Shown here: in pieces, positions 38,772 through 47,900 of the stretch
How the letters are laid out: each line of letters begins with the position of its first letter
Numbering within the stretch: position 1 is the stretch's first letter
NCBI GenBank assembly: GCA_032622095.1
Contig: CP136065.1
Location: 53,811,949 to 53,875,948 of the forward strand
Length of the DNA stretch: 64,000 nucleotides
DNA from: Siphonodentalium dalli
Taxonomy: Eukaryota; Mollusca; Scaphopoda; Gadilida; Siphonodentaliidae
Direction: 5' to 3'
Notes under the pieces: model-generated
Seen by the model: only the letters and a program-made list of their open reading frames with translations
Told to the model about the DNA's origin: nothing
Database searches by the model: none
Translations under genes and position numbers: made by a program

Positions 38772-39265
38772 ATGCATTCTCTTATATGTGCGAGTGGACC
38801 ATATAAATGCATTGGCCTAACAAATTTTTATAAATTTTTCTCACATTCTTTAACAATTTTTATAAAAAAATTTAAATAATTTTGTCTTACATTCTTTAAC
38901 AAATTTATAAAAAAAAATTATAATTTTTTCTTACATTCTATAACAATTTTTATAATTTTTTCTTATAATTTTGATCATTTTTTATTACATTCTTAAACAA
39001 TTTTATTTTATTTTTTTCATTTTTTCTTACATTCTTTATTAATTTTTATATTTTTTTTCTTACATTCTTCAACAATTTTTATCAATTTTTATCAATATTT
39101 CTTACATTCTTTAACAATTTTTTATAATTTTGTTCATGTTTTGTTTCATTTTTTAACAATTATAACAAAAATAATATAAAATTTGTTAGGCCAATGCATT
39201 CTCTTATATATGCGAGCGACCTATGGTCGACTCGGATATATAAGAGAATGCATTGGCACAGGGTA
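38772..39265. repeat. Paired hairpin modules around T-rich filler
   Basis: A shortened hairpin copy (atgcattctcttatatgtgc...aatgcattggcc) lies at 38772-38818 and a complete one at 39190-39257, in inverted orientation to each other. Between them is about 370 bases of T-rich filler made of variants of 'cttacattctttaacaattt'. The same arrangement occurs in the MITE at 63056-63447. The right side ends in gcattggcacaggg. No TTAA-bounded ends were found for this copy. Confidence 0.7.
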
Positions 39266-40092
39266 AATGTGGCCGCCACCGTTGATGTATGGATCGATAC
39301 GTTTATTATAGCTTAGCTGCAAACCAATACACAACATACATGTAGGTGTATTGCTGCATGAACAAAACATACAACAGGGAAATATACAGATATATATATA
39401 TATACTTATACAATTTATAACCACCGGTTAGCCTATATTATGTATATCATTTTACCTTATCAATTGGTAACTTTGTTTTCGTTTTCGCCAAGCTCCTTCG
39501 GCGAATCCTCAATACAATTTTGCAGTGCTACCTTAATATGTCAGTGAGCTATGCCAACGGATGCCCACGTCAACCAAGAACTGACACGAGCCGTCGAAGT
39601 GTTTGCGTGTTCACGTGGTTCCTGAGTTGATCATATCGTTCAACAGTTCCTTGTTTTTCGGTTCATCAGCATAATTAAGCCTCTGTTCATCGTATCTATC
39701 ATCTCAGGTCCGCTAACGCGAGCAATTAACTGCGTGGTATATGTTTGTTTTCTGATGATAAACAACGCTGGTATCCTGCACTTCGCGTGTTGCGATGATA
39801 AATATGTTACCTGTTAAGCCGTAATTGTCTGGAACAATGGAATACCTGTATCAGAGTGATCATTAGAGATCAAGTAATTATCCCTTTTGAATCGGGTAAA
39901 CAATTCACACAAAGGTTAATGCAGCACAGTCTTGTTGTGTGACGTCATGATATCTCGCGTGTTTTTTTCTGTTCTCACCCTATATGAAATGGGATCCATC
40001 GCTTGTATATATAGTAGCCTCGCATTCTAGCGTTCATAGCAGCGGGTGTGACTAAACACCATTGGAACAGCCCAGACCGCCCGGTGGTGTCT
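39266..40092. other. Gene-free stretch
   Basis: About 0.8 kb with no supported gene or repeat boundary. A (TA)n run sits near 39392-39402. Confidence 0.5.
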
Positions 40093-40700
40093 AGGTTTAA
40101 TTTTAGTGGCCAGAACAGTACGATGGTCTCATGAAACGGACTGAAACCGCGGCCACACAGAAGTACCGCTATTAACCGTCGACTTGCCTGGCAATAGTGC
40201 GCCCACAATAACATGCCATGTAGACCGAACCCCCATGTCGCCCTTGTATATCGCTAAAGAAATACACACATATATGCATGTAACGGAACTACCGTATTAT
40301 AGACTACATTTGCGGAGAAAAAAAGGCGAATCGCCCACCAAAGCCTGGCAAATAACCCTAAAAACGCCGCCATCGCCGAATATGTTTGCCGCGAATGAAG
40401 CTAACAGTCCGTGGACCGCCCCTGCATGTGCTGTGTGGTGGTAATTTTAGTGGCTAAACCAGTGCGGTGGTCTCACGAAAACACGCAAATGCATGCACGA
40501 ACGGGGCCTCGACCAAACAGAAGTGCCGCTATTATTATAACCCATAACTTGCCAGAATTGCAATATTTTGACACCCAGACCAGACCCCAATGTCGCCACC
40601 GTACCGATAAGAAGTCCCCGCACATATGTAGCAGATCTATACCGTCGACTAGATTCGCGAAGAAACACAGGCGAATCGTCAACCAAATCCGCGACCAAAT
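40093..40700. repeat. Diverged tandem duplication, roughly 350-bp unit
   Basis: The segments at about 40096-40345 and about 40443-40690 share an ordered series of words: 'taattttagtggc', 'gatggtctca / ggtggtctca', 'acagaagt', 'ccgctatta', 'acttgcc', 'ccccatgtcgcc / cccaatgtcgcc', 'aggcgaatcg' and 'accaaa'. The offset is about 347 bases. The region is more GC-rich than its surroundings. Open frames of up to 105 codons run through it on both strands but are not conserved between the two copies, so I call it repeat DNA rather than genes. It borders the Polinton-type palindrome. Confidence 0.6.
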
Positions 40701-40752
40701 TCAAACTTGGCCTAAGTTTGTCTTCTGAAATTTGAACCACGAAATCAAGAGA

Positions 40753-40758
40753 TTCAGT
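40753..40758. repeat. Target-site duplication (left), ttcagt
   Basis: These six bases directly abut the first base of the palindrome at 40759. They recur exactly at 46442-46447, abutting its last base. Polinton/Maverick integration generates 6-bp duplications. Confidence 0.88.
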
Positions 40759-41935
40759 AGTAGTATATATTGAGCTGTGTCACCCCCAAGCGAGGAAGAG
40801 CCGAAGAGCCAATGTTTACATAACACGTTGCTATGTTGTGTTGTTAAGGGGGGTATTTAAATTTAAAGGTAGACAATGGGTTTAAAGGGACAACAATTGA
40901 ATTTAAATGGATGCTATTGAAATGTATTTAAAGGGAAAGATATAAGAATGAATCGGGTCATTGAATTTAATGAGTGTGTTGAATGGGTTGTAATTGATAG
41001 AGTATACAAGAATGAATCGGATCATTGAAACTGTTTCGAGTGAGATCAGGTCAGTGATTTATCTATAATTGAATGACAGATATATAAGAATTTGTTTTGT
41101 GCGGCTGAATTAGATAGGATCTTGCATGGGATAACAAATGGATGTAATTGATAGAGTATACAATACGGGCATAATTGGAATGATATGGGGAAGCAACCGA
41201 TCAGTAAGTATTAGTCAAATGAACGAGTTTTATATATGTTACTATTTGGCAAGATCAGTCTTCATCAGATGACAGTGGGTACGAAGCGGACGATGACGAA
41301 TGAATACAGCGAAAAAAGAAAAAAAACTCGGGATTCTTTTGAACCCCCAACTATCAATTAATATTAGTTATATTCCATAATCCCTCTGTTGATTCAGTTG
41401 GTTAGGACTCCAAGCAGATATTTCGTCCCAGATATAGCAAGTCGTGGGTTCAAACAGAGTGATAGTAGTCGACAAGTTTGAACATAACCTCTGGGCGCCG
41501 CATATATCACGTGGTTTCCGCCACCAAGGTAGAGTTTATCCATATAGCAGAAGGTGATCGTATATGATCGAAAACGGGTATAAATATTATATAGTATAGG
41601 TTACATATTCGGGTAGATGGTTTGACTGCCTAAGCCCTAGACTCCTCAACCTCAGCCACCAGGGGTGAGAGGTCACATCGCGGTGTGTTATCACTAATGG
41701 AATAGGATATTGGGGTGATAAACGATCGCGTTAACCCTATTGCGTATCGCCTACAATATGAAAGAAAATAGGGGGGGCGTGTACTTGGGTGGAGGTTATG
41801 CGGATATCGCAGATAAGAAGATACCGTTGATATATATTGGTACTATAAAAGGAATATATAACGCTGTTATATTACGAACACCAATATTATATGGAACAAT
41901 GAAGACAAATAAACAGTATAGTGTATCAACATTTG
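40759..41935. other. Left-arm terminal non-coding region of the palindrome
   Basis: About 1.18 kb from the element end to the polyadenylation signals of the minus-strand ATPase gene. It contains short internal direct repeats: 'aagaatgaatcgg' near 40945 and 41012, and 'gtaattgatagagtatacaa' near 40990 and 41144. It also has many 'tttaaa' words (40850-40940), a tRNA-like motif at 41384-41459 and a short acidic open tail at 41255-41302. The same features recur inverted in the right arm (about 45266-46441). In Polintons the terminal region carries replication and integration signals. Which bases do that here is unknown. Confidence 0.6.
41384..41459 (+). other. tRNA-like (A-box/B-box) motif in the left arm
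   Basis: It contains gattcagttggttagg, typical of a tRNA D-arm / A box, and gtcgtgggttcaaac, typical of a B box, about 45 bases apart. The outer 7 bases (ctctgtt / aacagag) pair. The T-stem does not fold, because the 3' pairing strand overlaps the T-loop, so this is not a functional tRNA gene. It is either a tRNA-derived (SINE-like) remnant or a pol III promoter-like element. The mirror copy is at 45742-45817. Confidence 0.4.
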
Positions 41936-41936
41936 C

Positions 41937-41967
41937 TTTATTCGACACCAAGAATAATAGGTTTATT
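41937..41967 (-). terminator. Polyadenylation signals of the left ATPase gene
   Basis: On the minus strand two AATAAA hexamers (41962-41967 and 41937-41942) follow the stop codon by 8 and 33 bases. The close spacing implies a very short 3' UTR, common in compact viral-type elements. Confidence 0.6.
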
Positions 41968-41975
41968 GCAGTTAA

Positions 41976-43401
41976 TCATCGATTGTCATCGTCGTCATCT
42001 TGCTCAGAGTCTTGAGAGGAGTCCATCTGATTATCGTTTTTGTCCTCACTTTTATTTCTCATGTACTCCATCAGGAGGGGTTTATATGTCCTCAAAGAAA
42101 TCCGAACAGCAGGGAGTATATCATAGCTATCATCTAGCATCTTATACACACGATCCATGATCTTGTTATGAGTTTTCCCACCACTAACTTCAAGTAAATT
42201 TCGTATAAATGCAGCGTATATGTTTAAGAAACGCCTTTCATACTCGGGACGTATCTTCACTTTCGATTTTTCTTCAGCCTCGTCTTCCGTCAATCCTTTC
42301 TTCATATAACGTTCAACTAATTCATCTAATTCTGCTTTATTGTCATCTTGGGCCTGTAACCACACCTCTTCGAAATAATCGTTTTCTTTTTCAGTCGGAA
42401 GTTTTAATATTAGTCTGTCCTGGTCCGGAATTAATTCTATTTTATTCGTGTCAGTTTTCTGTTTTTTATTATTCACCCGTGCATTTTCAATTGATTCTCT
42501 TTTCTTCCTATCAGAACACCAATTTTTAATGTGCCTTTGTACATCATGCTGGGTCTCAAATACGACACCACAATCGTCACAGCTTGGCATGATGTTGCCT
42601 TCGCTTTCAGAGTCGTATTCCTGCTGTAACAATAGCCCAGGGTATGTAGTTTCACTGATATTATCTTTCTTTTGATGCGTTATCACATCGACGGGCTCAT
42701 CAACACTACTGTTATTTGACAATATGCTTTCTTGTTTTATACTAGTCTTTGTCAGCACATTACTACGAAGTCGCAAATTTTCTGGAGTATTCGTTTTTAA
42801 GTCAACTACGAGATAACCAAATGGTTGATTGGTAGCTTCATTGAAATGGGACATAAAGTGTTGTGTTTTCTCTGGATACATTTGACGAGCTAGAGTCATT
42901 ACCTGCATTTTATCTATAGGGTTGTTGAATAGAATCAAGTAGTGGCAATTTCTCCGTTGGGTAGGGTCCTTGTTATAGTAGAGAGATTGATTAATCGCAA
43001 CCACTGATATACCCAAATGGTGACTGCCTTCCGTGAATAATTCAGTAACCCGCGAATCCTTGGATGCCGTAGACATAAGGTCATCAAGTACAATCAGACA
43101 TTTTTTTCCAGAATGAATGAGGGTGTCCAAGTTAGTCGGAAGACCTTGTATAAACTGGACAGATGGCGCGACTGTGTCCTTGATTTCATCGTATAATGGC
43201 TGCCAGTACTTATAGAACCAAATTATTTTCTCGGGTGAAGGCTGTATACTCGCTGAACAATTTTGAAGTATACTTTTAAGCAAGTGTGTTTTGCCGCAAG
43301 AAGTGGGTCCCGAAATCCACGCGGTAAATGGATGCCTGAATTTGAAGTCATCCTGTCGCGCGCCACCACTGCTTTCTCTATAAGGTTGTTGTTGTTGTTG
43401 T

Positions 43402-43434
<33 letters not shown>

Positions 43435-43541
43435 AGTTGTTGTTGTTGGTGTTGTTGTCGAGAGTGTTTGAACTTTATATGCCGTTTTAAACTGTCTGGC
43501 CATACATATTCAATTGAACATGTTTCACACTGATGCTTCAT
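41976..43541 (-). CDS. Zinc-finger / A32-like (FtsK-HerA) DNA-packaging ATPase, left copy
   Basis: The predicted protein of 521 residues matches the Polinton/adintovirus genome-packaging ATPase, which in viruses pumps DNA into the capsid. From the N-terminus it has a C2H2 finger (Cys5, Cys8, His21, His26), a Gln-rich linker (about 29-52), then the P-loop ATPase. Walker A GPTSCGKT lies near 78-85 and Walker B LIVLDD near 149-154, followed by the family phrases WFYKYWQPLYDE, FTEGSHH, AINQ and DPTQRRNCHYL. A second C2HC finger lies near 321-342, then a basic stretch and an uncharacterised helical, acidic C-terminus ending in Asp repeats. I start at the ATG at 43541. The frame extends upstream to a GTG at 43562 but has no earlier ATG. 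No frameshift or stop interrupts it. Core Polinton ATPases are about 200-250 residues, so the fingers and C-terminal domain are extensions. It has one Gln fewer than the right copy, and Leu where the right copy has Gln (in MTLARQ). Confidence 0.88.
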
Positions 43542-43586
43542 CCTTGACCGATCTGAGGGCACTGAGTCTTTTCCAGATAAAAGAGA

Positions 43587-43611
43587 GCCTTTTATGACAG
43601 GAAGAACAATA
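43587..43611. other. Asymmetric spacer at the palindrome centre
   Basis: Only 25 bases separate the two arms. The spacer supplies an ATG (43594) in frame with the right-arm gene only. The flanking arms begin agaga / tctct, a short pairing that could have primed a snap-back. There is no room for a promoter in the spacer, so each gene's 5' region is the reverse complement of the other's. Confidence 0.85.
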
Positions 43612-43765
43612 TCTCTTTTATCTGGAAAAGACTCAGTGCCCTCAGATCGGTCAAGGATGAAGCATCAGTGTGAAACATGTTCAATTGAATATGTATGGCC
43701 AGACAGTTTAAAACGGCATATAAAGTTCAAACACTCTCGACAACAACACCAACAACAACAACTAC

Positions 43766-43799
<34 letters not shown>

Positions 43800-45225
43800 A
43801 CAACAACAACAACAACCTTATAGAGAAAGCAGTGGTGGCGCGCGACAGGATGACTTCAAATTCAGGCATCCATTTACCGCGTGGATTTCGGGACCCACTT
43901 CTTGCGGCAAAACACACTTGCTTAAAAGTATACTTCAAAATTGTTCAGCGAGTATACAGCCTTCACCCGAGAAAATAATTTGGTTCTATAAGTACTGGCA
44001 GCCATTATACGATGAAATCAAGGACACAGTCGCGCCATCTGTCCAGTTTATACAAGGTCTTCCGACTAACTTGGACACCCTCATTCATTCTGGAAAAAAA
44101 TGTCTGATTGTACTTGATGACCTTATGTCTACGGCATCCAAGGATTCGCGGGTTACTGAATTATTCACGGAAGGCAGTCACCATTTGGGTATATCAGTGG
44201 TTGCGATTAATCAATCTCTCTACTATAACAAGGACCCTACCCAACGGAGAAATTGCCACTACTTGATTCTATTCAACAACCCTATAGATAAAATGCAGGT
44301 AATGACTCAAGCTCGTCAAATGTATCCAGAGAAAACACAACACTTTATGTCCCATTTCAATGAAGCTACCAATCAACCATTTGGTTATCTCGTAGTTGAC
44401 TTAAAAACGAATACTCCAGAAAATTTGCGACTTCGTAGTAATGTGCTGACAAAGACTAGTATAAAACAAGAAAGCATATTGTCAAATAACAGTAGTGTTG
44501 ATGAGCCCGTCGATGTGATAACGCATCAAAAGAAAGATAATATCAGTGAAACTACATACCCTGGGCTATTGTTACAGCAGGAATACGACTCTGAAAGCGA
44601 AGGCAACATCATGCCAAGCTGTGACGATTGTGGTGTCGTATTTGAGACCCAGCATGATGTACAAAGGCACATTAAAAATTGGTGTTCTGATAGGAAGAAA
44701 AGAGAATCAATTGAAAATGCACGGGTGAATAATAAAAAACAGAAAACTGACACGAATAAAATAGAATTAATTCCGGACCAGGACAGACTAATATTAAAAC
44801 TTCCGACTGAAAAAGAAAACGATTATTTCGAAGAGGTGTGGTTACAGGCCCAAGATGACAATAAAGCAGAATTAGATGAATTAGTTGAACGTTATATGAA
44901 GAAAGGATTGACGGAAGACGAGGCTGAAGAAAAATCGAAAGTGAAGATACGTCCCGAGTATGAAAGGCGTTTCTTAAACATATACGCTGCATTTATACGA
45001 AATTTACTTGAAGTTAGTGGTGGGAAAACTCATAACAAGATCATGGATCGTGTGTATAAGATGCTAGATGATAGCTATGATATACTCCCTGCTGTTCGGA
45101 TTTCTTTGAGGACATATAAACCCCTCCTGATGGAGTACATGAGAAATAAAAGTGAGGACAAAAACGATAATCAGATGGACTCCTCTCAAGACTCTGAGCA
45201 AGATGACGACGATGACACTCGATGA
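43594..45225 (+). CDS. Zinc-finger / A32-like (FtsK-HerA) DNA-packaging ATPase, right copy
   Basis: This is the mirror copy of the minus-strand gene, intact, with 543 residues if translation starts at the spacer ATG (43594) and 522 from the ATG at 43657. The latter is shared with the left copy and has A at -3, so I consider it the likelier start. Domains (numbered from 43657): C2H2 finger 5-26, Gln-rich 29-53, Walker A 79-86, Walker B 150-155, C2HC finger 322-343, helical C-terminus with an acidic tail. Differences from the left copy: one extra Gln, Gln for Leu (CAA at 44308-44310) and Thr for Asn next to the last residue. The preservation of two long open frames suggests recent origin, selection or arm-to-arm gene conversion. 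In the family the enzyme hydrolyses ATP to drive DNA into virions. With no capsid gene present, any action here would be in trans or nil. Confidence 0.88.
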
Positions 45226-45233
45226 TTAACTGC

Positions 45234-45264
45234 AATAAACCTATTATTCTTGGTGTCGAATAAA
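45234..45264 (+). terminator. Polyadenylation signals of the right ATPase gene
   Basis: AATAAA occurs at 45234-45239 and 45259-45264, starting 9 and 34 bases after the stop codon, mirroring the left arm. Confidence 0.6.
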
Positions 45265-45265
45265 G

Positions 45266-46441
45266 CAAATGTTGATACACTATACTGTTTATTTGTCTTC
45301 ATTGTTCCATATAATATTGGTGTTCGTAATATAACAGCGTTATATATTCCTTTTATAGTACCAATATATATCAACGGTATCTTCTTATCTGCGATATCCG
45401 CATAACCTCCACCCAAGTACACGCCCCCCCTATTTTCTTTCATATTGTAGGCGATACGCAATAGGGTTAACGCGATCGTTTATCACCCCAATATCCTATT
45501 CCATTAGTGATAACACACCGCGATGTGACCTCTCACCCCTGGTGGCTGAGGTTGAGGAGTCTAGGGCTTAGGCAGTCAAACCATCTACCCGAATATGTAA
45601 CCTATACTATATAATATTTATACCCGTTTTCGATCATATACGATCACCTTCTGCTATATGGATAAACTCTACCTTGGTGGCGGAAACCACGTGATATATG
45701 CGGCGCCCAGAGGTTATGTTCAAACTTGTCGACTACTATCACTCTGTTTGAACCCACGACTTGCTATATCTGGGACGAAATATCTGCTTGGAGTCCTAAC
45801 CAACTGAATCAACAGAGGGATTATGGAATATAACTAATATTAATTGATAGTTGGGGGTTCAAAAGAATCCCGAGTTTTTTTTCTTTTTTCGCTGTATTCA
45901 TTCGTCATCGTCCGCTTCGTACCCACTGTCATCTGATGAAGACTGATCTTGCCAAATAGTAACATATATAAAACTCGTTCATTTGACTAATACTTACTGA
46001 TCGGTTGCTTCCCCATATCATTCCAATTATGCCCGTATTGTATACTCTATCAATTACATCCATTTGTTATCCCATGCAAGATCCTATCTAATTCAGCCGC
46101 ACAAAACAAATTCTTATATATCTGTCATTCAATTATAGATAAATCACTGACCTGATCTCACTCGAAACAGTTTCAATGATCCGATTCATTCTTGTATACT
46201 CTATCAATTACAACCCATTCAACACACTCATTAAATTCAATGACCGATTCATTCTTATATCTTTCCCTTTAAATACATTTCAATAGCATCCATTTAAATT
46301 CAATTGTTGTCCCTTTAAACCCATTGTCTACCTTTAAATTTAAATACCCCCCTTAACAACACAACATAGCAACGTGTTATGTAAACATTGGCTCTTCGGC
46401 TCTTCCTCGCTTGGGGGTGACACAGCTCAATATATACTACT
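45266..46441. other. Right-arm terminal non-coding region of the palindrome
   Basis: Reverse complement of 40759-41935, with one base fewer near 46245. It includes the mirrored short direct repeats and the tRNA-like motif. Confidence 0.6.
45742..45817 (-). other. tRNA-like motif in the right arm
   Basis: Inverted copy of 41384-41459, with the same A-box and B-box words and the same inability to form a proper T-stem. Confidence 0.4.
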
Positions 46442-46447
46442 TTCAGT
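46442..46447. repeat. Target-site duplication (right), ttcagt
   Basis: Exact copy of 40753-40758, abutting the last base of the palindrome. Confidence 0.88.
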
Positions 46448-46524
46448 TGAATTTAAAAACAATCAAATAACTAAAAGTAAAGTCATCAAACAAAAACCAA
46501 TATAATCGGTAAATTCTTAGTCGA

Positions 46525-47040
46525 CAAGGACCATAACTCTGCGGAATAAATGGGTGGATCGAATCCATATTCGAACTCGACCTGTATTTGGAGCTGATAA
46601 CCTCAGATACCAAATTTTTTTTCAGACCCTATCACCCGGAAACCTCAAAATGACAACATTCTAAGTCAGTCAAAAATGGGCTATAACTCAGGCAATAATG
46701 CGTTGACCGAACCCATTTTCGAACTTGTATTGTGAGTTCATAAACTCACATACCAAATTTGGTTTCCATCCGATAACCCAAAATAAAATTCTCATCCGGA
46801 AACTTTCCGGAGGGACGGACATATTCTAAGTCGAAAAGGGACCATAACTCCGGTAATAATGGGCGGACCGAACCCATGTTCGAACTTAACCTGTATTTTG
46901 AGCTGATAAACGCACATACCAAATTTGGTTTCGATCCGATAGCCCAAAAATAACGATCACATTCTAGTCTGTCTCATCGACCGGAAACTTTCCGCACAGA
47001 CGGCTTGACGGAAAGACTCCGGCTATTTTAATAGTCCCCA
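46525..47040. repeat. Three diverged tandem units, about 150-170 bp each
   Basis: The units start near 46529, 46679 and 46847 and each contain 'ataactc', 'aataatg', 'accgaaccca', 'ttcgaac', 'ctgataa / ttcataa', 'acataccaaattt' and 'atccgata'. They end with 'ccggaaactttccg' and a final 'ggctattttaatagtcccc'. Blocks of this type recur in molluscan DNA (recalled, not searched). There is no coding potential. Confidence 0.7.
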
Positions 47041-47646
47041 AAAAAAATAATAATTCGGGGGACAAAAACTAAAATAATTTTTTAAGTGATGTTGAAAACT
47101 CGACTGGGGTGAATGAATGGGAACACAGAATAAAGTAGTTATTTTTATTATTTTACACACAAATTGTCAGCACTTAACTTCATTATATTAAAGACATATT
47201 ATGTACTTTTTCTGATGCGTGAAAGTGATCAGTTAGTGTCCAGGCGCTATGCCAACTGGAGGAATGTAGCATTCTACTAACATTGCCGAAAATCTGAAGC
47301 AAATCGACCGTACCACTGCATATAAAACATCGTCTGAACTACGCTCAATTGTAAATATTTACTACTCTATTCGGGACGCATCTATCGGGGATAAACTAAT
47401 GAAAACGGTTCTTCCATCGAGAGTCACTGTATTTAATTATTATATAAGAATGGCGGTGTGTGTTGTCAATTTGGATATAATATTTGTTAAAAAAACTACT
47501 TCTGTGAACAAGATTATTCTCCATTTATATTTGATCACCCTACCGGAGTGTTTCACATCACTTTACAAATCGCGTTGGAGACATCCTTGCCGTTTTTTCT
47601 CTCGACAAAATACTCCCCCCGAAGTAAGGACTAAATATTCATCCTA
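47041..47646. other. Gene-free stretch
   Basis: No repeat boundary recognised. An 82-codon frame at 47399-47647 runs into the next MITE and is not supported as a gene. Confidence 0.5.
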
Positions 47647-47900
47647 AGTGTACGTTCAGACGACCACGATACAATCATAAGTGGAAATATTTCCGTCGTA
47701 GGAAGTAACCGTTAGTTGGACTGCGCATGCTCACGTCAAAATCGTAGGTCATAAAATAATATCAAGCGCTTTTTGATTTTAGACAACCAACGATATCATA
47801 ACGCCCGACGACATCGCAATCGTCTGAACAAACTATCCACGATCTCGTCGGGCCCGATTGCTCCACTTACGATTGAATCGTGGTCGTCTGAACGTACACT
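47647..47900. mobile_element. MITE, 254 bp, AGTGTACGTTCAGACGACCA ends
   Basis: The left end agtgtacgttcagacgacca is matched inverted at the right end, tggtcgtctgaacgtacact, over at least 24 bases. The interior has further self-complementarity (aatcataagtgga / tccacttacgatt and others), so much of the element can fold. Flanking bases do not give a clear duplication, so I cannot name the superfamily. A damaged second copy lies at 37377-37805. Confidence 0.8.

Larger units (their letters stand above)
40759..46441. mobile_element. Palindromic mini-Polinton (Maverick-derived), 5683 bp
   Basis: The two arms, 40759-43586 and 43612-46441, are reverse complements of each other over about 2.83 kb, separated by a 25-bp spacer (43587-43611). 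Both ends read 5'-AGTAGTATATATTGAG inward. A 6-bp duplication, ttcagt, flanks the element exactly. AG...CT termini, long terminal inverted repeats and 6-bp duplications are the hallmarks of Polinton/Maverick elements. The only recognisable gene is the packaging ATPase, once per arm, pointing outward. DNA polymerase B, integrase, protease and capsid genes are absent. The arms differ by only a few changes: one Gln codon, two amino-acid substitutions and a single-base gap near 40955/46245 among those I saw. The element therefore behaved as a single transposing unit made only of inverted repeat. An ordinary fold-back transposon is less likely because of the ATPase and the AG...CT / 6-bp signature. 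Confidence 0.87.

Noticed and set aside
36000-39260. CRISPR-like reading of the regularly worded hairpin repeats
   Set aside because: Copies are kilobases apart, are internally palindromic and lie in eukaryotic MITEs; there is no array of spacers.
40411-40740. Frames of 105 (plus) and 97 (minus) codons next to the palindrome
   Set aside because: They lie in a diverged tandem duplication and are not conserved in the other copy.
41758-42015. 85-codon open frame beside the ATPase gene (mirrored at 45186-45443)
   Set aside because: It starts at an ATG in the arm's non-coding end, runs across the ATPase polyadenylation signals and overlaps its 3' end antisense. The Ser-rich tail is the reverse of the Asp codons. 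No domain recognised.
42209-42675. Open frames opposite the ATPase gene (106 and 75 codons)
   Set aside because: Antisense shadows of the ATPase coding sequence.
40759-46441. Palindrome as an assembly artefact (folded duplex read)
   Set aside because: The arms differ at several positions, flanks differ on the two sides, and a 6-bp duplication abuts both ends, which a read artefact would not create. It is still worth confirming with raw reads.
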